Position numbers and translations under genes: made by a program. Below the pieces are notes generated by a model. The model was not told the origin of the DNA, ran no database searches, and was given only the letters and a program-made list of their open reading frames with translations. 64,000 bases of DNA from Streptomyces sp. NBC_00258 (lineage in GTDB: Bacteria > Actinomycetota > Actinomycetes > Streptomycetales > Streptomycetaceae): assembly GCF_036182465.1 (NCBI RefSeq), contig NZ_CP108081.1, forward strand, positions 5,518,001-5,582,000. The letters are read 5' to 3'. Positions 25,408-33,351 of the stretch are shown here, piece after piece. How positions within the stretch are numbered: position 1 is the first letter of the stretch; each line of letters opens with the position of its first letter.

Positions 25408-26165
25408 GCGCGCACTACTTCCGTGCCGCCGCGCTCGATGGCGGTCGCGTCTTCGGGGCTCAGCCCGCTGTCGGTGATCAACAGGTCCACTTCGCTGAGG
25501 CCGCCGAAGCGCGCGAAGTGTTCCTGGCCGTGCTTGGCCGAGTCGGCGAGCAGCACCACGCGGCGCGCGGCGGCGAGCGCGGCGCGCTTCACGGCGGCCT
25601 CGGCGAGGTCCGGGGTGGTCAGGCCGTGCTCGACGGAGAAGCCGTTCGCCGCGAGGAAGACGACGTCCGCGCGGATCTCTCCGTAGGCCCGCAGCGCCCA
25701 GGCGTCGACCGCCGCGCGCGTACGGTGCCGGACGCGGCCTCCGATGAGGTGGAGCTGCATGCCGGGGTGGTCGGCGAGGCGGGCCGCGATGGGGAGGCTG
25801 TGCGTCACGACGGTGAGTGTCGCCTCCAGGGGGAGGGCTCCGGCGAGGCGGGCGATGGTCGTGCCCGCGTCGAGGATCATCGTGCCCTTGTCCGGCAGTT
25901 CGGCCACGGCCGCCTTGGCGATGCGGTCCTTCTCGTCGGCCGCGGTGGTCTCGCGCTCGGCGAGGTCGGGCTCGAAGTCGAGCCGCCCGGCCGGGATGGC
26001 ACCGCCGTGGACCCGGCGCAGCAGTCCCGCCCGGTCGAGGGCCTTCAGGTCCCGCCGGATCGTCTCCGCCGTGACCTGGAACTCCTCGGCCAGCGACACG
26101 ACATCCACACGGCCGCCGTCACGTGCGAGTCGGAGGATCTCCTGCTGTCGCTCCGGTGCGTACAT
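25404..26165 (-). CDS. fruR: DeoR-family fructose operon regulator
   Basis: A 253-residue DeoR-type regulator. The N-terminal helix-turn-helix reads ERQQEILRLARDGGRVDVVSLAEEFQVTAETIRRDLKAL (about 4-45), followed by the DeoR sensor domain with DKGTMILDAGTT, VVTHSLPIAARL and LLADSAKHGQEHFARF. It probably represses fruRKA and is released by fructose-1-phosphate. A pair of 13-base inverted sites lies just upstream of its promoter. GGAGG precedes the ATG at 26165. First gene of the fructose operon. Confidence 0.93.
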   Translation of the reverse strand: MYAPERQQEILRLARDGGRVDVVSLAEEFQVTAETIRRDLKALDRAGLLRRVHGGAIPAGRLDFEPDLAERETTAADEKDRIAKAAVAELPDKGTMILDAGTTIARLAGALPLEATLTVVTHSLPIAARLADHPGMQLHLIGGRVRHRTRAAVDAWALRAYGEIRADVVFLAANGFSVEHGLTTPDLAEAAVKRAALAAARRVVLLADSAKHGQEHFARFGGLSEVDLLITDSGLSPEDATAIERGGTEVVRA

Positions 26166-26185
26166 GTCCGTTCGCCTCCGCTCTG

Positions 26186-26251
26186 TGCCCGAACCTGTGG
26201 TTTAAGCGTGAGGCTACGCCCAGATTTCCGCAAAGTAAACAGGTTCGGGCA
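26186..26251 (-). promoter_or_regulatory. Paired operator upstream of fruR
   Basis: TGCCCGAACCTGT (26186-26198) and its exact inverse ACAGGTTCGGGCA (26239-26251) are separated by 40 bases, about 53 bases centre to centre or five helical turns. That spacing suits DNA looping by a DeoR-family protein, with the fruR promoter between or beside the sites. Confidence 0.65.
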
Positions 26252-26301
26252 TCGATGTGGGCATGAACGGACATCGGGCCGGGCGTGGGTGGGCATACGG
26301 C

Positions 26302-26331
26302 GAGGCCCGGCCCCCTGAGGGGCCGGGCCTC
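26302..26331 (-). terminator. Hairpin after the DHA2 transporter gene
   Basis: A 13-pair GC stem (GAGGCCCGGCCCC / GGGGCCGGGCCTC) with a CTGA loop, 54 bases past the stop of the leftward MFS gene and upstream of the fruR operator. Confidence 0.85.
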
Positions 26332-26384
26332 GCGATGCCGGATCCGGTCGGCGCATCGCCGACCGCTGTCACCAGATGCTCTCG

Positions 26385-27911
26385 TCAGCCGACGAGTTCG
26401 GGCTCCTTGCCGAGCGGCGTGATCTCCGGTGTCTCGGCGGTCTCCGCCCCCTCCACGTGCTGGGCGGGCCGCTTCGGGAGGGCGAACATCAGCAGGAAGA
26501 TGGCCGTCATCACCACGGCGACCCAGACCAGCGCGCTCTGGAAGGCGTCGACGAAGGCGGGGCCCACCTCGGGTCCGGGCAGGTCGTCGGACATCGTGCC
26601 GAAGAAGACGACGGAGACCAGGCCGAGGCCGAGGGCGTTGCCCATCTGCTGAACCGTGTTGATCAGGCCCGACGCCGAACCGGAGTGCTCACGCGGCACC
26701 TCGGAGAGGATCGCGTCCGTCAGCGGGGCCACGATCAGGCCCATGCCGGCCCCCATGACGACCAGCGGAAGGGCCATCTGCCAGGAGGCGATGGACATGC
26801 CGTACCGCTCGGCCTCCCAGATGTAGAGCAGGACGCCCGCCGCCATGGTCAGCGCGCCCGCCTGGAGCACCTTGCGCCCGAACCTCGGCACCAGCATCTG
26901 CACCGACATGCCCGCCGCCACCGAGACCGCGATCGAGAAGGGAACACCGGTCAGACCGGCCCGCAGCACGCTCCAGCCGAGGCCCACCTGCATGTACAGC
27001 GTCCAGACCAGGAAGAAGATGCCGAGGCCGACCCCGAAGACCGTCTGCACGGCGATGCCCGCGGCGAAGCTCTTCACCTTGAAGAGCGAGAGCTCGACGA
27101 GCGGGGAACCGTCGCGTGCCGCCTTCCTCTTCTCGTACGCCACCAGCGCCGCGAAGACGACGAGGGCGCCGGCCATCACGACGTACCCCCACATCGGCCA
27201 GCCCAGCTCGCGGCCGCGGGTGAGCGGGTAGAGCAGCATCAGCAGACCGAGGGTGACGAGCACGACGCCGACGAGGTCGAGCTTGAGGGCGTGCGGGGCC
27301 TTGGACTCGGTGATGAACTTCCGGCCCAGGATGAGGCCCGCGATGCCGACCGGCAGGTTGATGAGGAAGATCGGCCGCCACTCCAGGCCGAACAGGTTCC
27401 ACTCGGTGAGCAGCGCGCCCAGGATCGGGCCCGACACCGCGCCGAGACCCACGATCGCGCCGAACATCCCGAAGACCTTGCCCCGCTCGTGCGCCGGGAA
27501 CGTGGCGTGCACGATCGACAGGACCTGCGGCACCATCAGCGCTGCCATGGCTCCCTGGAGGATGCGGGAGGCGACGAGCATGTCCGGGTTCACCGCGAAG
27601 CCGCAGAGCGCGGACGCGAGCGTGAACCCGCCGATGCCGACGAGGAACACCCGCTTGCGGCCGTGGATGTCACCGAGCCTGCCGCCGGTGATCAGGCCGG
27701 CCGCGAAGGCCAGCGCGTAGCCGGCCGTTATCCACTGGATGTGGCTGAAGGACGCGCCCTCGTCCCGCTGGATCGACGGGATCGCGACGTTGACGATCGT
27801 GACGTCGACCAGGTCCATGAAGGCCGCGGTCATCACGATGGCGAGCGCGAACCAGCGCCGGCGGTCGGCCTCCGGCCGGGGGGACGGGAGAGTGCTGCTG
27901 GAAGAGGTCAT
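26385..27911 (-). CDS. DHA2-family MFS drug transporter, 14-helix
   Basis: A 508-residue transporter of the EmrB/QacA type with 14 predicted helices. Visible motifs: AAFMDLVDVTIVNVAIPSI at helix 1 (motif D), GGRLGDIHGRKRVFLVG (motif A) and the helix 5 stretch GLGAVSGPILGALLTE (motif C, typical of drug exporters). It is divergent from a WYL regulator with an 88-base gap, so that regulator probably controls it. The C-terminal 40 residues are an acidic tail. Substrate unknown. Confidence 0.9.
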   Translation of the reverse strand: MTSSSSTLPSPRPEADRRRWFALAIVMTAAFMDLVDVTIVNVAIPSIQRDEGASFSHIQWITAGYALAFAAGLITGGRLGDIHGRKRVFLVGIGGFTLASALCGFAVNPDMLVASRILQGAMAALMVPQVLSIVHATFPAHERGKVFGMFGAIVGLGAVSGPILGALLTEWNLFGLEWRPIFLINLPVGIAGLILGRKFITESKAPHALKLDLVGVVLVTLGLLMLLYPLTRGRELGWPMWGYVVMAGALVVFAALVAYEKRKAARDGSPLVELSLFKVKSFAAGIAVQTVFGVGLGIFFLVWTLYMQVGLGWSVLRAGLTGVPFSIAVSVAAGMSVQMLVPRFGRKVLQAGALTMAAGVLLYIWEAERYGMSIASWQMALPLVVMGAGMGLIVAPLTDAILSEVPREHSGSASGLINTVQQMGNALGLGLVSVVFFGTMSDDLPGPEVGPAFVDAFQSALVWVAVVMTAIFLLMFALPKRPAQHVEGAETAETPEITPLGKEPELVG

Positions 27912-27999
27912 GTTTTGAAGGTAGAGGGGATATAGGTCAGGTCATGTCCTAGTGGTGAGGCATTCTCGGAGGAACGAGAAACCACGAGAGGGAGACCCC

Positions 28000-28968
28000 A
28001 TGAGTACCGACACCCCGGCCCGGCTCCTTCAGTTGCTCTCTCTTCTTCAGACTCCGCGGGAGTGGCCCGGTGGGGAGTTGTCCGAGCGGCTGGGGGTTTC
28101 GCGGCGGACTGTGCGGCGGGATGTGGACCGGCTGCGGGAACTCGGCTATCCGGTACAGGCGACGATGGGCGCGGACGGCGGGTATCGGCTGGTCGCCGGG
28201 AAGGCCATGCCGCCGCTGGTCCTCGACGACGAGGAGGCGGTGGCGATCGCGGTCGGGCTGCGGGCCGGTGCGGGGCACGCCGTCGCGGGCGTGGACGAGG
28301 CCTCCGTACGGGCGCTGGCCAAGCTCGAACAGGTCCTGCCGAGCCGCCTGAGGCATCGCGTCTCCACCCTGCAGGCCGCGACCACTCCACTGACCAGCGG
28401 CGACGGTGCGAGCATCGCGCCCGAGACGCTGACCGTGATGGCCTCGACGATCGCGGGGCGGGAACTGCTGCGGTTCGCGTACCGGGCGAAGGACGGCGCG
28501 GAGAGCCGGCGCCGGATCGAGCCTTACCGGCTGGTGTCGACCGGCCTCCGCTGGTACCTCGTCGCGTACGACCTCGACCGCGCGGACTGGCGTACGTTCC
28601 GGGTCGACCGGGTGGCCGACCCGTTCGCGACCGGGGCCCGTTTCACGCCGCGCGAGCTGCCCACGGGGAGCGCCGCCGAGTATCTGCGGCAGTCGATGCA
28701 CCGGCGCCAGGAGACGTACGAGTTCGAGGTGACGTTCGCCGCGCCCGCGGAGTTCATCGCGGCGCGGCTGCCGGGGTGGCTCGGGGTGCCCGAGCCGGTC
28801 GACGAGCGGAGCTGTCGGCTGCGCAGCTCCTCCGGAGATGCCGTGGAGTGGCTGGCGGTACGGCTCGCGATGGTGGACTGCGAGTTCACCGTGCATGAGC
28901 CGGTTGAACTCGTGGAGTACGTACGGCAGTTGGGGGGCCGACTGAGCCGGGCGGCGGCGAATCGGTAG
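28000..28968 (+). CDS. YafY-type HTH/WYL-domain transcriptional regulator
   Basis: A 322-residue regulator: a DeoR-like winged helix at about 5-60 (LLSLLQTPREWPGGELSERLGVSRRTVRRDVDRLRELGYPV) and a WYL domain at about 140-220 where LVSTGLRWYLVAYDLDRADWRTFRVDRV carries the Trp-Tyr-Leu triplet. WYL domains sense nucleic-acid or other ligands. ATG 28000 has GAGAGGGAG upstream. Divergent from the DHA2 exporter, so probably its regulator; the gap contains AGGTCAGGTCATGTCC, with a direct repeat of AGGTCA, as a candidate site. Confidence 0.88.
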   Translation: MSTDTPARLLQLLSLLQTPREWPGGELSERLGVSRRTVRRDVDRLRELGYPVQATMGADGGYRLVAGKAMPPLVLDDEEAVAIAVGLRAGAGHAVAGVDEASVRALAKLEQVLPSRLRHRVSTLQAATTPLTSGDGASIAPETLTVMASTIAGRELLRFAYRAKDGAESRRRIEPYRLVSTGLRWYLVAYDLDRADWRTFRVDRVADPFATGARFTPRELPTGSAAEYLRQSMHRRQETYEFEVTFAAPAEFIAARLPGWLGVPEPVDERSCRLRSSSGDAVEWLAVRLAMVDCEFTVHEPVELVEYVRQLGGRLSRAAANR

Positions 28969-29047
28969 AGCGGCCTGAACGGCCCTTGCCCTCAGGCGCC
29001 GGACGGGCTGGGGGCGGCAGGTTCATTGTGAAGGTGCGGGTCCGGCT

Positions 29048-29077
29048 GTGGCTGGTCGCGCAGTTCCCCGCGCCCCT
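29048..29077 (+). repeat. Dispersed intergenic repeat, copy 2
   Basis: GTGGCTGGTCGCGCAGTTCC plus CCGCGCCCCT, identical over 30 bases to copy 1, located 79 bases behind the WYL regulator stop. Confidence 0.85.
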
Positions 29078-29380
29078 TGGGTATCTCGGCCCTGAGGCAT
29101 TTCAGCCCCTCCGGCGTTTGAGGAGCGGGGGTTCGGGGGCGGAGCCCCCGAGCAGTGACGGGAACAGGTAGGGGCGGCGGGGGCGAAACAAGCCCGCCCC
29201 AGGCACCCGACCGGCAAGATTTGCCCTCATGGCACAATGTGCCACCCGGGTCACCCCGGGGTTCAGGTCCGGGGTGGCCCGGGCAGCCATGCCCACGCGG
29301 CTGCACCCAAACCCTCGCACCAAGCGCCCGCGCACCCGAAGCCACAGCCGCACTCGCAGCCGTACCCACCCCCAAAGATG

Positions 29381-29425
29381 GAGCCGAGCCCCGGCGCCAG
29401 GGGGGGAGGCGCCGGAGCTCGGCTC
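29381..29425. terminator. Strong hairpin in the gene-free region
   Basis: Two 18-base arms (29381-29398 and 29408-29425; left arm starts GAGCCGAGCC) pair with one mismatch around a G-rich 9-base loop. The sequence to 29472 holds a related GAGTCCC...GGGACTCGGCTC arm that could compete for pairing. Terminator or structured RNA. Confidence 0.45.
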
Positions 29426-29828
29426 TGGGAGAGTCCCGGCGCCGGGGGGGGGTGTGCGTCGGGACTCGGCTCTGTGGGCCCTGGAGTCTTGTGCCCCGGG
29501 GCCGATGTGTTGAAGCGGCGGAATACGGACTTCTGTACGACTTTGTTCGAGACCTGCCCCGGCCGCCCGGCGAGGCACGGTCGACCCCGGTCACAGGTAC
29601 ATGGCCGGGTAAGAGCGCCTGCCCCGACGGAGCGAGGCCAATCCTCCCGACGACAGTGAGTTTCACCGTCCGGGACCGCCCGCCCGGGACGGGTCCCGCT
29701 GTCGGCGCGGGAGGCGTCCCGCCCGCTTCCGGCAGACAGTACACACCCGCCCCCGCGAAACCGGTCACAACCGCCCGGCGCGCGATACGCGCCCCCGGCC
29801 GGAAGCCACTCTCGCGGGGTGAGCCGTC

Positions 29829-29851
29829 GGCGGCCGGACCACCCGGCCGCC
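29829..29851 (-). terminator. Hairpin after hrdD
   Basis: GGCGGCCGG and CCGGCCGCC form a 9-pair stem with a 5-base loop, 10 bases past the leftward hrdD stop. Confidence 0.75.
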
Positions 29852-29860
29852 AGGGGCGGC

Positions 29861-30859
29861 TTACGCGGCGGCGTCGAAGCCCGTGTCGCGGGCCAGCTTC
29901 TTCAGTTCCAGCAGCGCGTGCTTCTCGATCTGGCGGATGCGCTCGCGCGTGAGGCCGTGCTCCTTGCCGACCTCGGTGAGCGTGCGCTCCCGGCCGTCCT
30001 CGATGCCGTACCGCATCTTGATGATCGAGGCCGTGCGCTGGTCGAGGCGGCCGATGAGGTCGTCCAGCTCCTCGCTGCGCAGCAGCGTGAGCACGGACTG
30101 CTCGGGCGAGACGGCGGAGGTGTCCTCCAGCAGGTCGCCGAACTGGGTGTCACCGTCGTCGTCCACCGCCATGTTCAGCGAGACCGGGTCGCGGGCCCAG
30201 TCCAGCACGTCGACCACGCGCTCCGGCTTCGTGTCCAGCTCCGCGGCGATCTCCGAGGGCTCCGGCTCACGGCCGTGCTCGCGGTTGAACTCGCGCTGCA
30301 CACGGCGGATCCGGCCCAGCTCCTCCACCAGGTGGACGGGGAGGCGGATGGTGCGGGACTGGTCGGCGATGGAACGGGTGATGGCCTGACGGATCCACCA
30401 GGTCGCGTACGTCGAGAACTTGAAGCCCTTGCGGTAGTCGAACTTCTCGACGGCCCGGACCAGGCCCGCGTTCCCCTCCTGGATCAGGTCCAGGAGCGGC
30501 AGGCCACTGCGCGGGTAGCGACGGGCGACCGCCACGACCAGGCGGAGGTTCGACCGGATGAAGATGTCCTTGGCCCGCTCGGAGTCGGCGACCAGCGCTT
30601 CGAGCTCCTCGCGGGAGGCCTTCACCTTTGTGTCGGTGACCTCGCCGTCGAGGATCTGCTGGGCGTACACGCCCGCCTCGATGGTCTGGGAGAGGTCCAC
30701 TTCCTTGGCGGCGTCGAGCAGCGGTGTGCGCGCGATCTCGTCGAGATACATGCCGACCAGGTCGCGGTCGGCGATCTCGCCGCCTACGACGCGAACACTG
30801 CGTGCCGCGTCGCTTCCGCCTGAGGCGGACTTACGACGGGCGACGGCACGGGTTGCCAT
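29861..30859 (-). CDS. hrdD: RNA polymerase group 2 sigma factor HrdD
   Basis: A 332-residue sigma-70 protein. Region 1.2 (DLVGMYLDEIARTPLLDAAKEVDL), region 2 (NLRLVVAVARRYPRSGLPLLDLIQEGNAGLVRAVEKFDYRKGFKFSTYATWWIRQAITRSIADQSRTIRLP), region 3 and region 4 (RTLTEVGKEHGLTRERIRQIEKHALLELKKLAR) are all intact. The absence of the long acidic N-terminus separates it from the essential HrdB, and the start MATRAVARRKSASG together with EIARTPLLDAAKEVDLSQTIEAGV matches S. coelicolor HrdD as I remember it. HrdD is dispensable and recognises HrdB-like promoters. Upstream is a sequence fitting the sigma-R consensus exactly. Confidence 0.93.
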   Translation of the reverse strand: MATRAVARRKSASGGSDAARSVRVVGGEIADRDLVGMYLDEIARTPLLDAAKEVDLSQTIEAGVYAQQILDGEVTDTKVKASREELEALVADSERAKDIFIRSNLRLVVAVARRYPRSGLPLLDLIQEGNAGLVRAVEKFDYRKGFKFSTYATWWIRQAITRSIADQSRTIRLPVHLVEELGRIRRVQREFNREHGREPEPSEIAAELDTKPERVVDVLDWARDPVSLNMAVDDDGDTQFGDLLEDTSAVSPEQSVLTLLRSEELDDLIGRLDQRTASIIKMRYGIEDGRERTLTEVGKEHGLTRERIRQIEKHALLELKKLARDTGFDAAA

Positions 30860-30950
30860 GCGTGCTCCCTTGCGATGGTGGGCTTGCGGGTCCTAGTGGT
30901 TCTGGTGGTGGCTCGGACACCTTCCCGGGTGCCCTGCATCCGATGGAAAC

Positions 30951-30976
30951 AACGACTGGAATCCGGACAGAATTCC
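30951..30976 (-). promoter_or_regulatory. Sigma-R-type promoter of hrdD
   Basis: On the minus strand GGAAT (30976-30972), 18 bases and GTT (30953-30951) match the disulfide-stress sigma-R consensus GGAAT-N18-GTT exactly. The element ends 91 bases before the hrdD start. In S. coelicolor, hrdD is a known sigma-R target, which fits. Confidence 0.75.
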
Positions 30977-31037
30977 CAACCTGCTACTCGATTTTTCTGA
31001 TCTTGCAGTACCCTGTGCGGCCACCGAGGGAGGGCAG

Positions 31038-31556
31038 ATGTCGTCGGAACGTACAGAGGTGCAGGTCAGGCCAGGAGTCGAGAGCGACCTCGACGCCCTC
31101 ACGGACATCTACAACCACTACGTGCGTGAGACGCCGATCACGTTCGACACAGCGACCTTCACTCCGGTAGAGCGCCGCCCTTGGCTGCTCTCTCACCCTG
31201 AAGACGGCCCGCATCGGCTGATGGTTGCCACGGCCGGGGACTCACAGGAGATTCTGGGCTACGCCACATCCAGCGCGTTCCGGCCGAAGCCCGCGTACGA
31301 GACGTCCGTGGAGGTGACGATCTACCTCGCCCCGGACGCCGGTGGCCGGGGTGTCGGCACACTGCTCTACAAGGCCCTGTTCGCGGCGCTCGCGGACGAG
31401 GATCTGCACCGGGCCTACGCGGGGATCGCCCAGCCCAACGAGGCGTCCGTGCGGCTGCACGAGCGGTTCGGGTTCCGGTACGTCGGTACGTACCGGGAGG
31501 TGGGCCGGAAGTTCGGGCGGTACTGGGATGTGGCCTGGTACGAGAAGGAGCTCTGA
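31038..31556 (+). CDS. GNAT N-acetyltransferase, phosphinothricin acetyltransferase-like
   Basis: A 172-residue acetyltransferase of the PAT/Bar group. Typical features: VRPGVESDLDALTDIYNHYVRETPITFDT at the N-terminus, YATSSAFRPKPAYETSVEVTIYLAPDAGGRGVGTLLYKAL with the acetyl-CoA loop GGRGVG, and GIAQPNEASVRLHERFGFRYVGTYREVGRKFGRYWDVAWYEKEL. Family members acetylate phosphinothricin, methionine sulfoximine or related amines; the true substrate here is not known. AGGGAGGGCAG precedes the ATG. It is divergent from hrdD. Confidence 0.9.
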   Translation: MSSERTEVQVRPGVESDLDALTDIYNHYVRETPITFDTATFTPVERRPWLLSHPEDGPHRLMVATAGDSQEILGYATSSAFRPKPAYETSVEVTIYLAPDAGGRGVGTLLYKALFAALADEDLHRAYAGIAQPNEASVRLHERFGFRYVGTYREVGRKFGRYWDVAWYEKEL

Positions 31557-31656
31557 GGGTTCCGCGCCACGGCCGGGGTCCGTCTCCCGGGCCCATCGCC
31601 CAGGGTCCGGTGCCAGGGGTCCGGCGCCGGGGGCCGTCGGCCGGGGCCCGCCGGTC

Positions 31657-32457
31657 TCAGCCGAACTGCACCGACCGCTTCGCCAGTCCCAGCCAGAAGC
31701 CGTCGATCACCGACCGCTGGGCGTCCAGTTCACCGGCGGCGTCCGCCGCGCCCATCGTCACGAACAGCGGGGCGAAGTGCTCGGTGCGCGGGTGGGCCAG
31801 CTGTCCCGCCGGGGACTTGTGGAGGAAGTCGAGGAGGCCGTCGACGTCACCCGAGTCCAGGGCCCGGTGGCCCCACTCGTCGAACTCCACCGACCAGCCG
31901 GGGATCCCGCCCTGCCGCAGGGCCGCCAGGTTGTGGGTGAAGAAGCCGGAGCCGACGATGAGGACGCCCTCGTCGCGCAGGGGTGCCAGCTTGCGGCCGA
32001 TCTCCATGAGGCGGACGGGGTCCAGCGTGGGCATCGAGACCTGGAGGACCGGGATGTCGGCCGCGGGGAACATCTCCACGAGCGGGACGTACGCGCCGTG
32101 GTCCAGGCCGCGGTCCGGGATGTCCTGGACGGGCATGCCGGGGGCGCGCAGCAACTTGCGGACGGACTCGGCGAGTTCGGGTGCGCCGGGGGCCTCGTAC
32201 CGCACCTTGTAGTAGTGCTCGGGGAAGCCCCAGAAGTCGTAGACCAGCGGGACGGTCCCGGTGGCCCCGAGGGCGAGCGGGGCCTCCTCCCAGTGCGCGG
32301 AGATCATGAGGATCGCCTTCGGGCGCGGCAGGTCCGCGGACCAGGCGGCGAGCTGGCCGGGCCAGATCGGATCGTCGGCCAGCGGCGGGGCCCCGTGGGA
32401 GAGGTAGAGGGCGGGCATGCGCTCCACGACGGCACGTTCCTCGGTGGCGGCGGACAT
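31657..32457 (-). CDS. Class III extradiol dioxygenase, YgiD/DODA-like
   Basis: A 266-residue non-heme dioxygenase of the 4,5-DOPA dioxygenase (DODA) family, which opens catechol rings with Zn(II) or Fe(II). Metal and catalytic His residues lie in LYLSHGAPP, MISAHWEE, LDHGAYVPL and GSGFFTHNLAAL. ATG 32457 follows AAGGGAG; an in-frame start at 32502 would add 15 residues. It is divergent from a MarR gene across 140 bases that carry an inverted repeat, so it is probably MarR-controlled and may detoxify a catechol. No partner ring-cleavage genes are near. Confidence 0.9.
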   Translation of the reverse strand: MSAATEERAVVERMPALYLSHGAPPLADDPIWPGQLAAWSADLPRPKAILMISAHWEEAPLALGATGTVPLVYDFWGFPEHYYKVRYEAPGAPELAESVRKLLRAPGMPVQDIPDRGLDHGAYVPLVEMFPAADIPVLQVSMPTLDPVRLMEIGRKLAPLRDEGVLIVGSGFFTHNLAALRQGGIPGWSVEFDEWGHRALDSGDVDGLLDFLHKSPAGQLAHPRTEHFAPLFVTMGAADAAGELDAQRSVIDGFWLGLAKRSVQFG

Positions 32458-32519
32458 GACGGCGGCTCCCTTGGGCACTCGTTCGACCGGCTCGACCGAC
32501 ACCGGCCGGGCCCACTTGC

Positions 32520-32535
32520 TTGAAGTATCAACTTC
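32520..32535. promoter_or_regulatory. Inverted repeat between dioxygenase and marR
   Basis: TTGA-AGTA-TCAA (32520-32531) overlaps GAAGT-ATCA-ACTTC (32522-32535). This A/T-rich short palindrome is the type of site MarR dimers bind; it lies upstream of the dioxygenase start. Confidence 0.5.
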
Positions 32536-32561
32536 TGTGATATGAGGTTACTCCGCATTTG

Positions 32562-32591
32562 TTTAACGTTCAAGGAGGGGTCTCGTACAGT
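32562..32591 (+). promoter_or_regulatory. Leaderless promoter of marR
   Basis: TTTAAC (32562-32567), an 18-base spacer and TACAGT (32586-32591) lie six bases before the ATG at 32598. The AAGGAGGGG in the spacer is too far upstream to serve this start. Confidence 0.55.
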
Positions 32592-32597
32592 AGATGC

Positions 32598-33101
32598 ATG
32601 AACACGGCATCCGCTGACGAGCCGCGCTGGCTCAGTGACGAGGAACAGCGCACGTGGCGTGCGTACATCCATGCCACCACACTTCTTGACGACCATCTCG
32701 ACCGCCAGCTGCAGCGTGATGCGGGCATGCCTCACATCTACTACGGCCTGCTCGTCGGTCTCGCCGAGGCCCCGCGCCGGCGGCTGCGGATGACCGAGCT
32801 GGCGATGAAGGCGAAGATCACCAGGTCCCGGCTCTCGCACGCCATCGCGCGGCTGGAGAAGAACGGGTGGGTGAGGCGGGAGGACTGCCCCTCGGACAAG
32901 CGGGGGCAGTTCGCGGTGCTGACGGACGAAGGACACGAGGTGCTGATGCGGAGCGCGCCCGGGCATGTGGCCGCGGTCCGGCAGGCCTTCTTCGACCGGC
33001 TCACGCCCGATCAGCAGAAGGCCCTCGGGGAGGCCATGCTGCTCATCGCGGAAGGGCTCCAGCCGGAGGGGACGGGGGCGGACCTGCCCTGGCTGCGGTA
33101 G
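32598..33101 (+). CDS. MarR-family transcriptional regulator
   Basis: A 167-residue MarR regulator: dimerisation helices at both ends and a winged helix at about 52-110 (RLRMTELAMKAKITRSRLSHAIARLEKNGWVRREDCPSDKRGQFAVLTDEGHEVL). DKRG in the wing is the usual DNA-contact loop. It probably represses the divergent dioxygenase and itself. The C-terminus ends ADLPWLR. Start ATG 32598 follows a leaderless promoter. Confidence 0.92.
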   Translation: MNTASADEPRWLSDEEQRTWRAYIHATTLLDDHLDRQLQRDAGMPHIYYGLLVGLAEAPRRRLRMTELAMKAKITRSRLSHAIARLEKNGWVRREDCPSDKRGQFAVLTDEGHEVLMRSAPGHVAAVRQAFFDRLTPDQQKALGEAMLLIAEGLQPEGTGADLPWLR

Positions 33102-33137
33102 GGGTTCGCCGGGTTCGTCGTCGGGTGCGGGTTCGTA

Positions 33138-33167
33138 GTGGCTGGTCGCGCAGTTCCCCGCGCCCCC
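33138..33167 (+). repeat. Dispersed intergenic repeat, copy 3
   Basis: GTGGCTGGTCGCGCAGTTCC plus CCGCGCCCCC, one base different from copy 1, 36 bases behind the marR stop. Confidence 0.85.
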
Positions 33168-33230
33168 GAAGGGCCGCTCACGCGGCCCATCGCGGGCCCC
33201 GGCACCGGTCCGGGCCCCGGGCATGGGCAT

Positions 33231-33273
33231 GGATCTGCCCCGGCTCCACCGCTCTCGGAGCCGGGGCAGATCC
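33231..33273. terminator. Hairpin between convergent marR and MFS genes
   Basis: Arms of 17 bases (33231-33247 and 33257-33273, left arm GGATCTGCCCCGGCTCC) are exactly complementary around a 9-base loop. Probably bidirectional. Confidence 0.85.
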
Positions 33274-33351
33274 CGGTTCGTACGTATGAAGGCGTCCCCA
33301 CCCCTGCACACGTACGAGGTCAGTGGGTGACCCCATGCGGGTCCGGTCGCA

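Larger units (their letters stand above)
28969..29828. other. 860-base gene-free region between the WYL regulator and hrdD
   Basis: No frame here has normal codon use; the open frames are Pro/Arg/Gly-rich by composition alone. It contains a dispersed-repeat copy (29048-29077), a second common-looking motif CTCCGGCGTTTGAGGAGCGG with GGGGGCGGAGCCCC (about 29110-29150), the hairpin at 29381-29425 and an adjacent GAGTCCC/GGGACTC pair (29431-29467). It may hold untranslated RNA or only decayed intergenic DNA. Confidence 0.6.

Noticed and set aside
29155..29952. A 265-codon rightward frame in the gap beside hrdD
   Set aside because: Arg/Pro/Gly-rich translation without hydrophobic core, no ribosome binding site, and it overlaps the hrdD end.
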